Below are positions 21,452-32,661 of a DNA stretch of 64,000 bases, piece after piece. Within the stretch, counting starts at the first letter, position 1. Each line of letters opens with the position of its first letter. The stretch covers positions 1,227,501 through 1,291,500 of the forward strand of contig QANY01002227.1 in NCBI GenBank assembly GCA_003255025.1. The letters are read 5' to 3'. The notes below the pieces were generated by a model that saw nothing but the letters and a program-made list of their open reading frames with translations, had not been told where the DNA came from and did no database searches. A program made the translations under genes and the position numbers. This DNA is from Datisca glomerata (taxonomy: Eukaryota > Streptophyta > Magnoliopsida > Cucurbitales > Datiscaceae).

Positions 21452-22161
21452 CTACTTCAACACCAGGGGGATCAGGCTGTACACCTGACCCCGCGACCCA
21501 TCATAAGAGTATGCCCTCTTTCCGTTTGGCAAAGTCACGCAGGTTACCAACTCGGTCCCCGATGTAAGTGCTTCATTTCCTTTCACAAGCTCCCACCTTG
21601 GTAAAGGGGTGGTAATCATCCTTCTAGGCACGATGGCACCTGCCGTTGTAAGTTCATCAAAGAGCGTCACGTCTACCAAGTGAGCCTCGGTCTCATCGAA
21701 TGGTGCTTTTGTAGCCACCACCGTGACGTTCTTACCACGCCATCATGATTTCAGGCACTGATGCAAGGTTGATAGGACACATTCATGATCATGAATCCAT
21801 AGCCTCCCTAACAATACGTGGTAGACCGTATTGTACTCGATCACATAGAAACAGTTGGTGGTTCTTATTGGTCCAATTTGCAACTCCACATTGACATAAC
21901 CCATCATCCTCACACTTGGTGACGAGAAACCCGTCAAACATAGGACATGACATTCACTCCTGATCCACTGTCCAATAGGGAGCGCATTACTTGCACTCCA
22001 TTGACCATTGCCTCCACATAGAGGGGGTGATTGTGTCCCGTCCTCTTAGCATGTCGGTCGGCATCGGTGAATGTAATGGCACTCTCCTCGTTCCATCTCA
22101 TCTTGCTCAAAGACGGTTGTGCAAAGCAACAACATCCGAGCATAATTTTGCTGAGCGACAT
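21452..22161 (-). pseudogene. Tat-1 aspartic protease and linker
   Basis: 22161-21934 encodes a Tat-type protease with HNHPLYVEAMVNGVQVMRSL followed by the active site LLDSGSGVNVM (Asp-Ser-Gly). 21937-21743, in another frame, continues with IGPIRTTNCFYVIEYNT and HVLLGRLWIHDHECVLSTLH, the usual C-terminal flap block. 21721-21452 is a linker to the RT of no recognised fold. The frame change at about 21935 makes it a broken gene. Confidence 0.8.
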
Positions 22162-22327
22162 CTATTAATATTTTGGAGACTTAACGTCGTCCAATATCAT
22201 CCAACGCAAGCGTATCAAAAGAGTTTTTACAAGTCCTTGTGTTCAAGAGTTTATCTATGAAAGTGATGTCTCTCCCTATGGTTTCTTCCTCATCTGCTTC
22301 CTCCATTATGCTAACACATGAGGTAGA

Positions 22328-23944
22328 TTATATTGTGTCGGCGCTAATCATGTTGACATTGGCATGGTGGGGAAAAGGGGGTGGGTCCATGGGTCCGACA
22401 CCTTCTGTAATGATCTCACCCTTCTTCAACTTCTCATCAAAGAATCTTCTAAAAAAATTACACTCTTGAGTAGGATGTGATGTAGTGCGGTGATATTTGC
22501 AAAAGTTTGGAGAACTCATCTCCTCCCTCGTAGGTATTACTATGACCCAAGGCAAGGTGATCTCTTTGTCCTTTATCCATATATCCACTAGCGCTTCCAC
22601 CTTATCCATGGTGCAAGGAAAAGGCAAAGGGTAATTCGTCTCATCTCTGTCGCTCTTACGACTGCGCCCATGTGGTCGTGCAGCCTCTACTTGAGAATGG
22701 TAGCATGACGTGGTGGGTCTCCAAGGGCGGTAAGGATGGTCATTCCTCTCTGGTTGTCGTGGCCTACATACTGAAACGCTTGTCCTCTCGGATGATTTTA
22801 TCAAGCGGGCGAAGGTGGCAATCCCTAAATTCTAAAGGTAGACCTTGTAATCACCCCACATCCCTCCAATGCACATCTTCACAAGGGCTTCCTCCTTGCA
22901 ATCCTCTTGGCCATCCATGGCCTTTTCCTTAAACCGTTAAATGTATGACACAAGGTCACTAGTGATCCTTTGCCTTTTCAAATCTAGTATGCTAGTCTTC
23001 TCCTCTACGACAAAGAACTTGGCCAAGAAAGTTGATACCATTGGCGTCCACGTCAAGATCGATTCGGGTGCCAAGCTCGCATACCAGGTGTAAGCGCGCT
23101 ACGTCAAGCACTTGGAGAACTGACTTAAACGCATGAACTCATCATAACTATAGGGTCTCATATCATCAATGAAACATATCACATGTTATTTGGCGCACCC
23201 ATTTCGACCGTTATACTTTCAAAACTTTGGAGGAATATAATCTGCTGGGTATGGTTTCAAGGCTATATCCTCTCCTCTTGGAGTACCTTTTGGAGGGCTT
23301 CATGGGTAATGAAATGACTACTTCCAACAAGGATGTTTGCTTTTGGGGTGAGGTTGGTCTGAGCTATTGTAGTAGTCGGGCTATAAAAGTTGTCAAGAGG
23401 TGTTGGTGTAACATTGACTTGTGCAAGAGCTTGAGTGTTGGCTTGAACGTTCACTTGAAAATGGTTCTGGGTGAATAATTGTGATGGAACGCCTACAGCG
23501 GCAGATGGTTGGACACCCTTGAGAGAGGTCAATGGCGCGCCTATGGTGGAGGGTAGTTGCGCTCCCATGATGGAGGCTGGTTGGCGCCCATGGTGGAGGT
23601 TGCTTGTGCGCCCATAGTGGAAATTGGTTGCGCACCCATGGTGGAGGTTGGTTGCGCACCCATGATGGAGGTGGTCGATAGCGCGCCTACGATGGAGGTG
23701 GGTGATGGGTGTTGTGGTGTGGTGGCACTAATGTATGCATTCAATGTATTGATGACTCTCCTCATCTTAGCGTTAGAAGCTTGGAGTTCCCGAATGGCTT
23801 CGGCTTGCTCTTGCCTTGTGTAGGTGCACTTGGTGGTAACTCATGAGAGGTGTTATCCTCCTCTTGTCTGCGTTTGTCATTGAGTATGAGTCCATCTCCC
23901 TCTGTGCGCGATAGAGCTACTCTTCCCTTTGCACGTCCAACCAT
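22328..23944 (-). pseudogene. Tat-1 gag remnant
   Basis: The likely start is the ATG ending at 23944, only 48 bases inside the 5' LTR. The first 60 residues are basic and polar (MVGRAKGRVALSRTEGDG). Then come a 10-residue repeat region (about 23545-23700), a Gln/Pro/Thr-rich part, a long broken region (22810-23260) with retrotransposon-gag wording such as a LFVVEEKTSI block on the minus strand, and 22804-22328 with NFCKYHRTTSHPTQECNFFRR, a Tat-gag Cys/His cluster. Several frame changes and stops occur. Gag would form the particle shell and bind RNA. Confidence 0.72.
23545..23700 (-). repeat. 30-bp coding repeat inside Tat-1 gag
   Basis: About five units of 30 bases with CCCATGGTGGAGGTTGGTTG on the plus strand. 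On the minus strand each gives ten residues of the type STMGAQP(T/I). The length is a multiple of three, so the array expands without breaking gag. Confidence 0.8.
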
Positions 23945-23991
23945 GATGGTGCTGCGCTAGTGTGACAAACCACTCTAGTGGAGTCTCCAAA

Positions 23992-24980
23992 TGTAGATGC
24001 AAGGGTGTCACGTGGGTGAGGTGTATGAGTGGTCTAGTCTTAGCTCGTGACCATAATAACGCCTAAGAACTTCGAGGAGGACGCTGGGAGGTGAATGGGA
24101 AGCACTCTAGACACTCAGAGGTGGTGACAAATGCTTGCTCTCTCTCTAGAAGTGAGAGTTTCTCACTCTAGAAATGTGAGCTTCTCTCTATAAAGTGAGA
24201 GCTTCTCTCTCTAAATTTCAAATCCCCTCAAATGAAGGAGGAGTCCTCCTTTTATGGGTGACCATTGTAACTAATCCATTGATTAGTTGCAAACTCGTCA
24301 ATCAAATCACGTCAGCTAAGCTGACTGATCATGCTTACGTGAGTAAGATGAAGATGACACATGAGCCAATCGGGTGGCGTCATGTGGGTCTTTGTGTAAT
24401 GACCATGATCTAGGGAGAACACGCCTAGCCGATGAGGCGCGACGACGGTGTTCACCCAACGCCTCATCTATAAAGGTTCTCTCAAATAAAATCCCTCCCC
24501 AAGGTGGGAGGGTAGCACACCCTCAATGTCTAGAGTGGTCGTACCGAGGAGGTATGTCCCCCGCCTAATACAACGTAGCCTCACCTCTAATTCTGCCAGT
24601 CCATAGCCTCCCGAACATTCCCAGACAACCTATATATCCACCCAAGTCTTTGTCACTTGACTTGGTGGTTTGTGATGTGATAACCCGTTATGATAGTGTA
24701 GTGGTGTGTTTACAAGTTGTAATACAAAGAGTGATCATTGCACTTCCATGGTACACCCATGAGGGTGACATCAATGGTGCTACCATAGGAGTGACACCCC
24801 ATGGTGTTGTCATGGGGATGACCCCCATGGGTACCTTAGTGGCGGCACCTCAAGGGGTGCACCTCAGCGGTGACTCTCCATAGTACGTCCTTGGTGGAGA
24901 CACTCCCGATACGCCGTAAGAGTTGTAAGAGTTACACTTTGCGGGTAGTCAACGTTCAGGTCATCAACCCTAATATAGCA
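23992..24980 (-). repeat. Tat-1 5' LTR
   Basis: 989 bases, starting TGTAGATGCAAGGG and ending ...AATATAGCA on the plus strand, matching 7594-8616. On the minus strand the LTR is followed by TTTGGAGACTCCACTAG, where the primer site should lie; I cannot name the matching tRNA. Confidence 0.92.
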
Positions 24981-24985
24981 CACAT
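24981..24985. repeat. Right target-site duplication of Tat-1 (CACAT)
   Basis: Second copy of CACAT. Copia-1 gag resumes directly after it. Confidence 0.9.
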
Positions 24986-25423
24986 CATCATCCATAGTTT
25001 CATTCCCTTTCTCAGTGAGAGATTGCAGTTCAGACTTAAGAGTCAGAATATTTGAACGGGTAAGAGAAGAAAACCTTTGTTCAAGAGAAGCCCAGACTTC
25101 GTGACTGGTTTTGCAGCCAACGACGCAAGGCATAGTAGATTGGGATATAGTGGCATTGATAGAGTCATCAAGGCCTAATCTTACGTGATTCATGCAGAAA
25201 ACGTTGGGTCGATCTTGGTCATTTGTTCTCCTTTGTCATCTTCAAGAAACTGTGATGGGCATGGATGAGACCCATCAACGAACTCAAATAGGCCGTGAGC
25301 TTTGAAAATGGCTGAGATTTAAAATTTTCGTAGAATAAAATTTGAGGAATTTAATCTGATGGAGATTAGATTACAGATGTTTGAAAGAAGAAAAAATAGA
25401 AGAAGGAGGATTATCCATTAATG
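24986..25423 (-). pseudogene. Copia-1 gag, N-terminal part
   Basis: On the minus strand the frame 25193 down to about 24986 encodes a UBN2-type copia gag: LGLDDSINATISQS, VVGCKTSHEVWASLEQRFSS and TRSNILTLKSELQSL, followed by KGNETMDD. Upstream (25194-25423) gag continues in other frames (AHGLFEFVDGSHPCPSQFL), with a likely first ATG near 25419. Joined to 7588-7391 on the other side of Tat-1, the protein order is that of an ordinary copia gag. Frameshifts upstream of 25193 mean it was damaged beyond the insertion. Confidence 0.82.
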
Positions 25424-25438
25424 GACGTGTGCCCTTAA

Positions 25439-25452
25439 TGGCTCTGATACTA
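25439..25452 (-). promoter_or_regulatory. Copia-1 primer-binding site (tRNA-Met type)
   Basis: The plus strand reads TGGCTCTGATAC, so the minus strand reads GTATCAGAGCCA, matching the usual copia site TGGTATCAGAGCC complementary to initiator tRNA-Met (one mismatch at the start). It adjoins the inner end of the 5' LTR at 25453. Confidence 0.85.
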
Positions 25453-25699
25453 TGTGAGTTTTAAGAGAAGCCTAAAGAAGATGACGAAGGAGATGATAAC
25501 CAAGAGAGAAGAAAGCACCAAGAAAAGCAAGACTTACTGAAAATACATCAATCAATCAGATTTATTAAACTAGTACAACGGGTTAAAATACAACTAATCA
25601 GTTAGAAAAAGATAACCACACACAAAAATTATCCTAATCAAACTAACTAAATAATAACTAAGGAAAGAGACATAATAAAACATTATTTATCCTTTTAGA
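25453..25699 (-). repeat. Copia-1 5' LTR
   Basis: About 247 bases from TGTGAGTTTTAAG to ATTTATCCTTTTAGA, matching 2354-2601. The many differences from its partner show long residence. Confidence 0.82.
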
Positions 25700-26441
25700 G
25701 CGGTTGGGCAATAAGGGGGGTTAGGTGATGAAAAAGGAAAAGAGAAACAGAGGAGAGGGGTGATGAAAAAATAAGTTAGATGTATAGTTAGCGTTTTGGT
25801 GATGCAGAATATATTTTACATTAAAGTTTGTTTTTTTTGGTCGAATACATTAAAAGTTTGTTGATATAAATTGTAACGAGAGAATTTGAGGATATCTAAA
25901 AAGTAAAAAGAAGCAATCATATTGTCATGATGCAGTTGAGCTAGACAGCTGGAGGCCACTCCATATAGGCGATGCTTCTTGCTTTTCCCTGCGGACCTGC
26001 GGTGCATCAGTATTTAAATAAATGATATATTTAGTTTTTAGCAATGACATTTGAAAAATGTAATTAAAACTCGTCATGTTTATTTAACCATTTACTAAAC
26101 TAACAATCGACTCTCGCTTTAAATTTTAATATTTCTACTTCCCAAAAAGTAAAACTGCACTAAAAAAGGCTTAAAGTTGAGCTAAAACCTTGCAGCAAGT
26201 TTCATAATATCTCGAACTTAATGAGTAAATTCGGATCACTCTCCATGTCATGGCTTGAAATTATCTCAAATTAAAATTGGTGAATATGATGGATATGTTA
26301 TTAAAAAAATAAAAAATATTCAAACATAAACAAAAATAAAAAATAACCACTCTAATTTTAAAAAAATAAAAATTCGGCAGCAAAAATCATTCTAATAAAA
26401 TTCATATAATATATATTGTACATATAAAATATATTACCAAA

Positions 26442-26614
26442 CACACAAGTATATATAATGTATACTTTAAATAATATATAAACTACAAATTTTGGGGTAA
26501 GTGGCGAGCGTGCGCGGGAATTTTTCTCACACAAGTATATATAATGTATACTTTAAATAATATATAAACTACAAAATTTGGGGTAAGTGGCGAGTCGTGC
26601 GTGAAAATTTTTCT
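26442..26614. repeat. 86-bp direct tandem duplication
   Basis: The unit beginning CACACAAGTATATATAATGT starts at 26442 and again at 26528. Both copies contain TTTGGGGTAAGTGGCGAG and differ at only a few bases (GAGCGTGCGCGGG against GAGTCGTGCGTGA). Few differences suggest a fairly recent event. Confidence 0.88.
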
Positions 26615-28317
26615 TGCGCTTAAAGTTTTATTTTTCTCAAAAGTTATGTAAGTGACTATTTTTAATGTTTTTATGATTGTGACTATTTTTATAATTTTTT
26701 AACGATTACCTATTTATAAACAATACTAAACTAAAATAGTCTATAATTATCATTTTTTGAGTAAACACTTCAAATCAATTCCCTTTTAATGAGCCAACAA
26801 CTCAACCTTTGAAACATACTACATTCTCAAGGAGCGAAACTTATGAATCTATTTGTCCGATGAACTTTTTAGTGTTAGTGTTTGAGTCCAAAATGTTTAA
26901 AGAAAGATTATCATGACATAAATATGCTAATAATCATGCAAACTTAGATTTGTATAAACAAATATTGATATCACAATAATTAAATAATAAATATCATCGA
27001 ACAGTCTCCATTAACTTTAAAAATTATAATATTAATGAAGATATTAGATTTAAGAGCTATCAAGTGATAGTCATCATAATTTATAATAATTTAAAGAATC
27101 TTTTAAGATTTAATTTATATATTTAAACAAGGGTGGTTGGCGTATGTACGTACAATATGGTCAAAAAATAGATCTAGATCACAATCTACAGTGCTATGAC
27201 TTTTTTTTATTTGCTTTACATAATTCATTAGCCTGTTTTTTGTGTGTGCGTGCACGTTTTAAGCACAAGACAAAGTTTAAAAACAATAGTATTTACTTAA
27301 TTTCGTTTACTTTTTCTCAAAGACCAGTGACCACAAGGGAAACCAAATCCTCCCTTCATGATTGATGTGTGCTCCAAAATTTAATCAACTCATATTATAA
27401 TTAAATATTATGTATCATTCATTATTCAAAACCTCTCTTCATCATTTAATTACGTGAACTTACCTTAAAATAATAGAAAGAAAATTAGATCTAGATCATC
27501 TAATTAAATCTTAACGATCTATTTTGACTAGTTAAAAAGTAAAATAAAGTAGATGTATTATTTTCATTTTGACAATTTAACGAGATCTAAATCGTTTAAA
27601 TCAAATCGGACAACTCAAACTATCTTGAGATAATCCTAACTTTTCATCGCATAATACACTATAATGAAAGAGTCGCATCAAAACCATTAAGTGAAAGATG
27701 TAGTTATCCATGGAAGGTCACTCCACTTGTGAAATGATATCACAGAAGGAGAAAAAGATTCCCTCCTATTAGGGATCTTAATAAGAAAACGTTAAATCAC
27801 AATCGTCCATGATGATATAGACGATTAAGATCATTTTCACACAAACACCAAAGTGATGATATTTTTTTTTGTTTTGTTCATTTTTAAATAAATTTGCATC
27901 ACTCAATTTTATAATGGACAGTATAAATTGAAGATGATTCTCTTATATTTTATTAACATAAAGAGAATACTATCAAAGAACAGAGAGTTGTACTTTGTGA
28001 CAAAAATATACAAATGGGCGGCTTTACTCTAACTAATGAGCTGTATTTTCACCAATCAGAGGCTACCACGTATTGTAAGCTCTAGAGGACTAACAAGTCC
28101 AATGGACAAATGAGTTTTAAATATAATATTATGAATGAACAATGCTAAATACTATTACAATGTAACAACAACGCATTATTATTTGTTTATTTAATATATT
28201 TTTATATTTTCTCTCAAAATAATTATAATTCGCTGCCCATTACACATATTATATGAAAGATCCCTCTTCATATGATTTTGACTTAATCGTACACATACAA
28301 AATACAAAACCTCTCTG

Positions 28318-28341
28318 CCCCCCCCTCTCTCTCTCTCTCTT
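28318..28341 (+). promoter_or_regulatory. C/T-rich leader tract of the TBL gene
   Basis: CCCCCCCTCTCTCTCTCTCT lies about 105 bases before the start codon. Pyrimidine (CT) microsatellites are common in plant 5' leaders and core promoters; a role here is inferred from position only. Confidence 0.45.
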
Positions 28342-28445
28342 CTCAATTTTGGTGTCTTCCTCAGCATTCTGAGCTGAATATATCAGAAAGAAAGCTGAGA
28401 GTGGAAGAGAAAAGGCAGAAAGAGAAAGGCTTTTCAGCTTTTGTA

Positions 28446-29824
28446 ATGGGTAAGACAGCAAACTCATTAAAAGACTCATCTTATTCCCATTTCATCAGAA
28501 AGCTCTTACCTTGGATTCTCTACGCCATTCTTCCTATTGCTCTCTTTCGTCTATACTATCATCCCTCTCATTTCCACCCATCTTCAACAGACCAGCTTCT
28601 CCATCTTACCATCTCCTCCTCTTCTCATCCTCCTCCTCGTCAAGGTAAAACCTCATTTTCCTCTAAAAACAATTTTAACCTTTTTTTTCTGGGTTTTTTT
28701 CAGTCTAACATGGATTTTCATGTTTTTTCTTTTCAGAAGAGTTGAGAAAGAAAGAACCCCCATGCGACTACACAGAAGGCAACTGGGTCAATGAAAAGGT
28801 GGGACCTTTATACAATGGGTCAACCTGTGGGACAATAAAAGAAGGTCAAAACTGCATCGCCCATGGCCGGTCTGATTTGGGTTACCTCTATTGGAGGTGG
28901 AAACCCAAGAAATGCCATCTCCCCAGGTTTGAGCCCCTCACTTTCCTCCATCTTCTTAAGAACAAACACTTAGCGTTTATAGGCGATTCCTTAGCTAGAA
29001 ATCAACTTGAATCTCTTCTCTGTACGCTATCATCGGCGTCTCCACCTTTCCTTATTTACAGTGACAGTGAAAACAAGTTCCGTAGATGGAATTTTTCTTC
29101 ACACAATTTCACCATTTCAATCTACTGGTCACCTTTTCTTGTAAAAGGGATAGAGAAGTCAAACTCAGGTCCAAAATACAACAAATTGTTTTTAGATCAA
29201 GTGGACGAGAAATGGTCAGCTGATATGGGCGATTTAGACATGATTCTGTTCTCAATTGGGCATTGGTTTTTACACCCAGCAGTATATTATGAAGGAGACT
29301 CAGTGATTGGCTGCCATTACTGCCCTGGTCTTAACCACACTGAAATCGGGTTCTATGATGTTTTAAGAAAGGCAATAAAAACTACCCTTAATGCCACAAT
29401 TGAAACAACAGTGGCTGCTAAAGGCAAGAAAATGGATGTAATAGTGACGACATTTTCGCCTTCACATTTTGAAGGGGAATGGGACAAAGCAGGAGCATGT
29501 CCAAAAACAGAGCCATATAAGGAAGGGGAAAAGGAGGTGGAAGGAATGGACGCTGATATGAGAAGGATTGAGGTAGAAGAAGTGGAGATAGCAAAGGAAA
29601 GTGTGAAGAGATCTGTGGGGGTGAGAATTGAGGCATTGGACGTGACGAAATTGGCTTTGATGAGAGGTGATGGGCATCCAGGGCCTTACATGCATCCATT
29701 TCCTTTTGCTAATGGTATTCCTGATAGAGTGCAGAATGACTGTGTTCATTGGTGCTTGCCTGGGGCTATTGACACTTGGAATGAGATATTGCTTCAGGTT
29801 ATAAAGAACTGGGAAGGTCAGTAG
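28446..29824 (+). CDS. TBL-family polysaccharide O-acetyltransferase (likely xyloglucan type)
   Basis: Two exons: 28446-28644 and 28737-29824, with intron CAAG|GTAAAA...TTTTCAG|AAGA in phase 1, giving 428 residues and an intact frame. It is a type II Golgi membrane protein: a hydrophobic segment at about residues 20-38 (LPWILYAILPIALFRLYY), then a Ser/His/Pro-rich stem. The PMR5 N-terminal domain runs from about 75 (PCDYTEGNWV, GRSDLGYLYWRWKP). The GDS motif is FIGDSLARNQ with Ser at about 151. The DxxH motif is DCVHWCLPG with Asp at about 401 and His at about 404. This set defines the TBL/DUF231 family, which moves acetyl groups onto wall polysaccharides; the sequence is closest in my judgement to the AXY4/TBL19-27 group acting on xyloglucan, but the substrate is inferred. 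An upstream in-frame GTG (28401) is not the start. Confidence 0.95.
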
Positions 29825-30879
29825 GTGAGTGATTGATTTTAAGGGATTGGAGGTAATTGTGACTTGAAAATACGACGATGTGATTCAGTTCAAGCTCGGG
29901 TTTGATGAGAAAAGGCCAAAATTAGAAGAGAAGGGCAGATTAGTCATTTGGTTGGTTGTTATTGGGAATATAATAGTAATGAACAAATTGGGCAGAATGA
30001 AAAAAAGGAATTTTCTGGGAAAGTCGAGGGGAAAGATTCTGCATGTGTTGAAGATAGTGAGATTTTTGTAAGATAGCTTCAATTTTGACGGTGTTACCAT
30101 GTTGGAATTGAATTGATTTAAAACTACACTACGTGCTCAGCGGTTTCTGAGTTCTGTCTGTATATTGAAAAGTTTGGCTGCTTGCCATTTGCATCTCTGT
30201 TTTTCCTTTGTCTCAATCATAGAAATCAAAACTCTATTTTTTTTCTTTTTTGAAGAAGAATCAAAACTATTTGGTCAAATGCCCAAAATATACGATTAAC
30301 ATAATTTTCCAGTTAAGTGGGTTGATTTGATAAAATCAAAAGGTTTGACCCTTATGTCGTGATGATTAATTCAAACAAGTTGTACTCTGACGTCAATGCT
30401 AAAAAATTTCTACGCAGGATGATTGCTCTTGAATGGTAGTTTTTCTATTTTGTGGGCTACAATAAAAATAGAAATGTTAAGTATAAACATACAGATTTTA
30501 AAGTCCTAATTCCAATAACATGCATTTCCATATAAGAGCAGTTCCATCAAATAGCGTTTCTATTAATGAGTACTTTTCACCAGTGAACGAGTTAGAACAT
30601 GTTATGTACAAATACCAAGGACACACAGGTCGAGATATCTTAGTTCAACTCTTCTATTTCAAGTCAATGAATATTAGTAAATTAAAGTCTTTAGCTCGGA
30701 AGTCCTTTCATAAAGAGAGCTCAGCCTGATCCTATCTCACATCAGCTTTGCCTCGAACACAAAACTGTAGATCAACATAGTTTGTTTACCGATCATCATT
30801 ATATCTTAGATGATCGCTTGGTTGGAACTCCGTTGACTGTCATCTGTTATATCCTCATTTAGATGACACTCACTTAATA
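29825..30879. other. 3' flank of TBL gene and A/T-rich spacer
   Basis: The first 200-400 bases are the likely 3' untranslated region. No further gene is convincing; the open frames of 60-70 codons here have no recognisable domain and sit in A/T-rich sequence. A CAATAAAAATAG string at about 30460 is a possible but weak polyadenylation signal. Confidence 0.55.
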
Positions 30880-31019
30880 TTAATTACCGAATGCTTAAAA
30901 GATCTAGACACAAGTTCTTATACATTACTTCTTTCATATTGATTAAGTTCTTCTAGTATTTCAACTATTTAATATTTATCTTTTTCTGTCACTAAAAAAG
31001 ATTTAGGCTTAAGTTGAGA

Positions 31020-32419
31020 AATAAAAGCAACGTTACCAATACTATACAGCGTAGAGCGGGGTCTCTACCCCTTTTGATATGTCTCCCACTAAAAGCTCAT
31101 TTGGATGATCTTTTGCAAACTTTCATTCTTTTAGAAGTTCGTTGCAATCTTGTACTTTGACATTCTCTTGAGAAGAGTGACTTGATTCTTCATTAGTATT
31201 GATATTAACCCATTTTACCTTTCTTATAATTCCACCATCTTGATCATAAAAGATGTAAGAGGGAATAGATTCATCAAAGACAACATGCATGGATTCTTTC
31301 ACAACTAATGTTCTTCTATTATAAACTCTATATGCTTTGCTAGTTGTGGAATATCCTAAAAAAATTTCTAAGTCAGTTTTAGAATCGAACTTACTAAGGT
31401 TATCCTTATTATTTAAAATAAAATTTTTACACCCAAAAACTTTAAAATAACTAATATTAGGAATTTTATTTTTCTAAAGTTCATAAGTGGTTTTGTTTAA
31501 AATAGGTCTAAGTAAAACACGATTCATAATGTAGCAAGATGTATTAACAGCTTCGGCCCAAAATACTTATGTAAGTTATTCACATTTATCATTGTTCTTG
31601 TCATTTCTTGTAGGGACCGATTTTTCGTCTCAACAACACCATTTTATTGTGGAGTTCTAGGAGTTGAAAACTCATGTGAAAAACTATTTTTATCGTAAAA
31701 CGTTTCAAAATTTCTATTTTCTAATTCCGCACCATGATCACTTCTAATTTTTAAAATTGTAAAACTTTTTTTCATTTTGAACTAGTTTGCAAAACTTTGT
31801 AAATGCTTTGAAAGTTTCATCCTTATTTTTTAGAAATAAAACCCAAGTATACCTTGAAAAATCATCAACTATGACAATGCATAGCATTTACCCCTAAGAC
31901 TTACAATTTTTTAAGGGCCAAATAGGTCCATGTGTTGTAATTGCAATGGTCTAGTGGTTGACACCATATGTTTTGATTTGAAAGAATTCTTAACTTGTTT
32001 ACCCATTTGGCATGTATCACAAATGTTATCTTTCACAAAATATATTTTTGGAAAACCTTTTACTAAATAACTTTTTGATAGTTTTGAACATAAATCCATG
32101 TTAGCATGCCCAAATCTTCTATGCCATAATCAACTATCATTGTCAAAAACTAGAAAATATTTTTATTATAATTTTGGAAATCATTTAGATTAATAGTGTA
32201 GACATTTTGGTCCATTTATCCAACAAATAAAATTTTATTTGACACTATAACATGAGAAGAGTCATTACTTACTGAGTCAATATCAATGATTTTGCCTTTC
32301 TTATCATCTTCAAATGCGACATGTCCTTTATCTCGACAAATTTGAATAAGTTTTGATTCATCAATGGTCATATATCTCGAGCATCCACTATCAAGATACC
32401 ATTTATCTTTCTTCTTCAA
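31020..32419 (-). pseudogene. Copia-2 protease-integrase remnant
   Basis: 32419-32216 carries KKKDKWYLDSGCSRYMTIDE, the copia protease with active site DSG, and IVSNKILFVG near its end. 32099-31911 is the gag-pre-integrase and zinc region: ICDTCQMGKQVKNSFKSK and RPLQLQHMDLFGP, the latter with the first integrase Asp. From 31900 to about 31060 integrase can only be read piecewise through frame changes (minus-strand blocks resembling YFKVFGCKNFILNN, FLGYSTTSKAYRVYN and LVVKESMHVVFDE). No RT follows. Confidence 0.78.
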
Positions 32420-32661
32420 TGGTACCTATAACATAAAAATTTAAAAGTTGACTTTTGGTACCAAAATCTTTTTAGTTCCTTGAGGGTTAGTATTGTAGAG
32501 AATCCATTCATTTCTTTTATGAAAAATAGCTTTCTTTTTATGAAAGCGTGAATAATTTTTGTGACCTTTAACACCACAATAGTGGCAAATGATAGGAGGA
32601 TATTGTGTTGGTTTTATAAAAATATTTTTATGATATTTTTAGTTTTGAAAATGTTGATATC

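Larger units (their letters stand above)
7594..24980 (-). mobile_element. Tat-1: Ty3/gypsy, Tat-lineage LTR retrotransposon
   Basis: Complete structure of 17,387 bases including the nested solo LTR (about 14.4 kb without it). LTRs at 7594-8616 and 23992-24980 begin TG and end CA on the plus strand, with a 5-bp duplication CACAT. The coding strand is minus: gag, protease, RT, RNase H, a second RNase H, integrase. That gypsy order, the RT blocks (FRDLNKACPKDDFSLPN, SFMDGFSGYNQI) and a second, archaeal-type RNase H point to the Tat lineage. Between integrase and 3' LTR lies a 10 kb region with a 60-bp minisatellite, an opposite-strand PMD gene and a G/C-rich minisatellite; extra genes in this slot are known for Tat elements. 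By eye the LTRs differ at about one base in ten, so the insertion is old. Confidence 0.93.
2354..25699 (-). mobile_element. Copia-1: Ty1/copia LTR retrotransposon, split by Tat-1
   Basis: A degenerate copia element reading right to left: 5' LTR at 25453-25699, tRNA-Met primer site, gag, protease, integrase, reverse transcriptase, RNase H, 3' LTR at 2354-2601. The two LTRs are direct repeats beginning TGTGAG on the plus strand, and share the long block around 'ACTAGTACAAC' and 'AACTAACTAAATAATAACTA'. The gag frame breaks at 7588 and resumes at 24986, because Tat-1 inserted between; without it Copia-1 is about 6 kb. Stops and frameshifts occur in every domain, the RT box reads YVDG rather than YVDD, and the protease reads DIG rather than DTG, so it cannot move on its own. 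A clean outer target duplication was not found; GAGGT (2349-2353) against GCGGT (25700-25704) is only a candidate. Confidence 0.88.
25700..28445. other. A/T-rich spacer upstream of the TBL gene
   Basis: No gene supported. It holds a tandem duplication at 26442-26614 (separate entry). The 200-300 bases before 28446 are the likely promoter/leader of the TBL gene; a C/T run at about 28318-28341 lies in the leader. No convincing TATA box was fixed. Confidence 0.65.

Noticed and set aside
2349..25704. GAGGT/GCGGT as the Copia-1 target duplication
   Set aside because: One mismatch in five and the right LTR end does not finish in CA, so it is only a candidate.
28401..28445. Upstream GTG start for the TBL gene
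   Set aside because: Plant genes start at ATG; 28446 is the first ATG in frame and gives a normal short N-terminus before the membrane segment.
28701..28703. Alternative splice acceptor TTTTTTTCAG|TCTAAC in the TBL intron
   Set aside because: Joining there gives an in-frame stop at the second codon; the acceptor at 28734-28736 keeps the frame.
29418..29749. Minus-strand frames over TBL exon 2
   Set aside because: Shadows of a well-supported coding exon.
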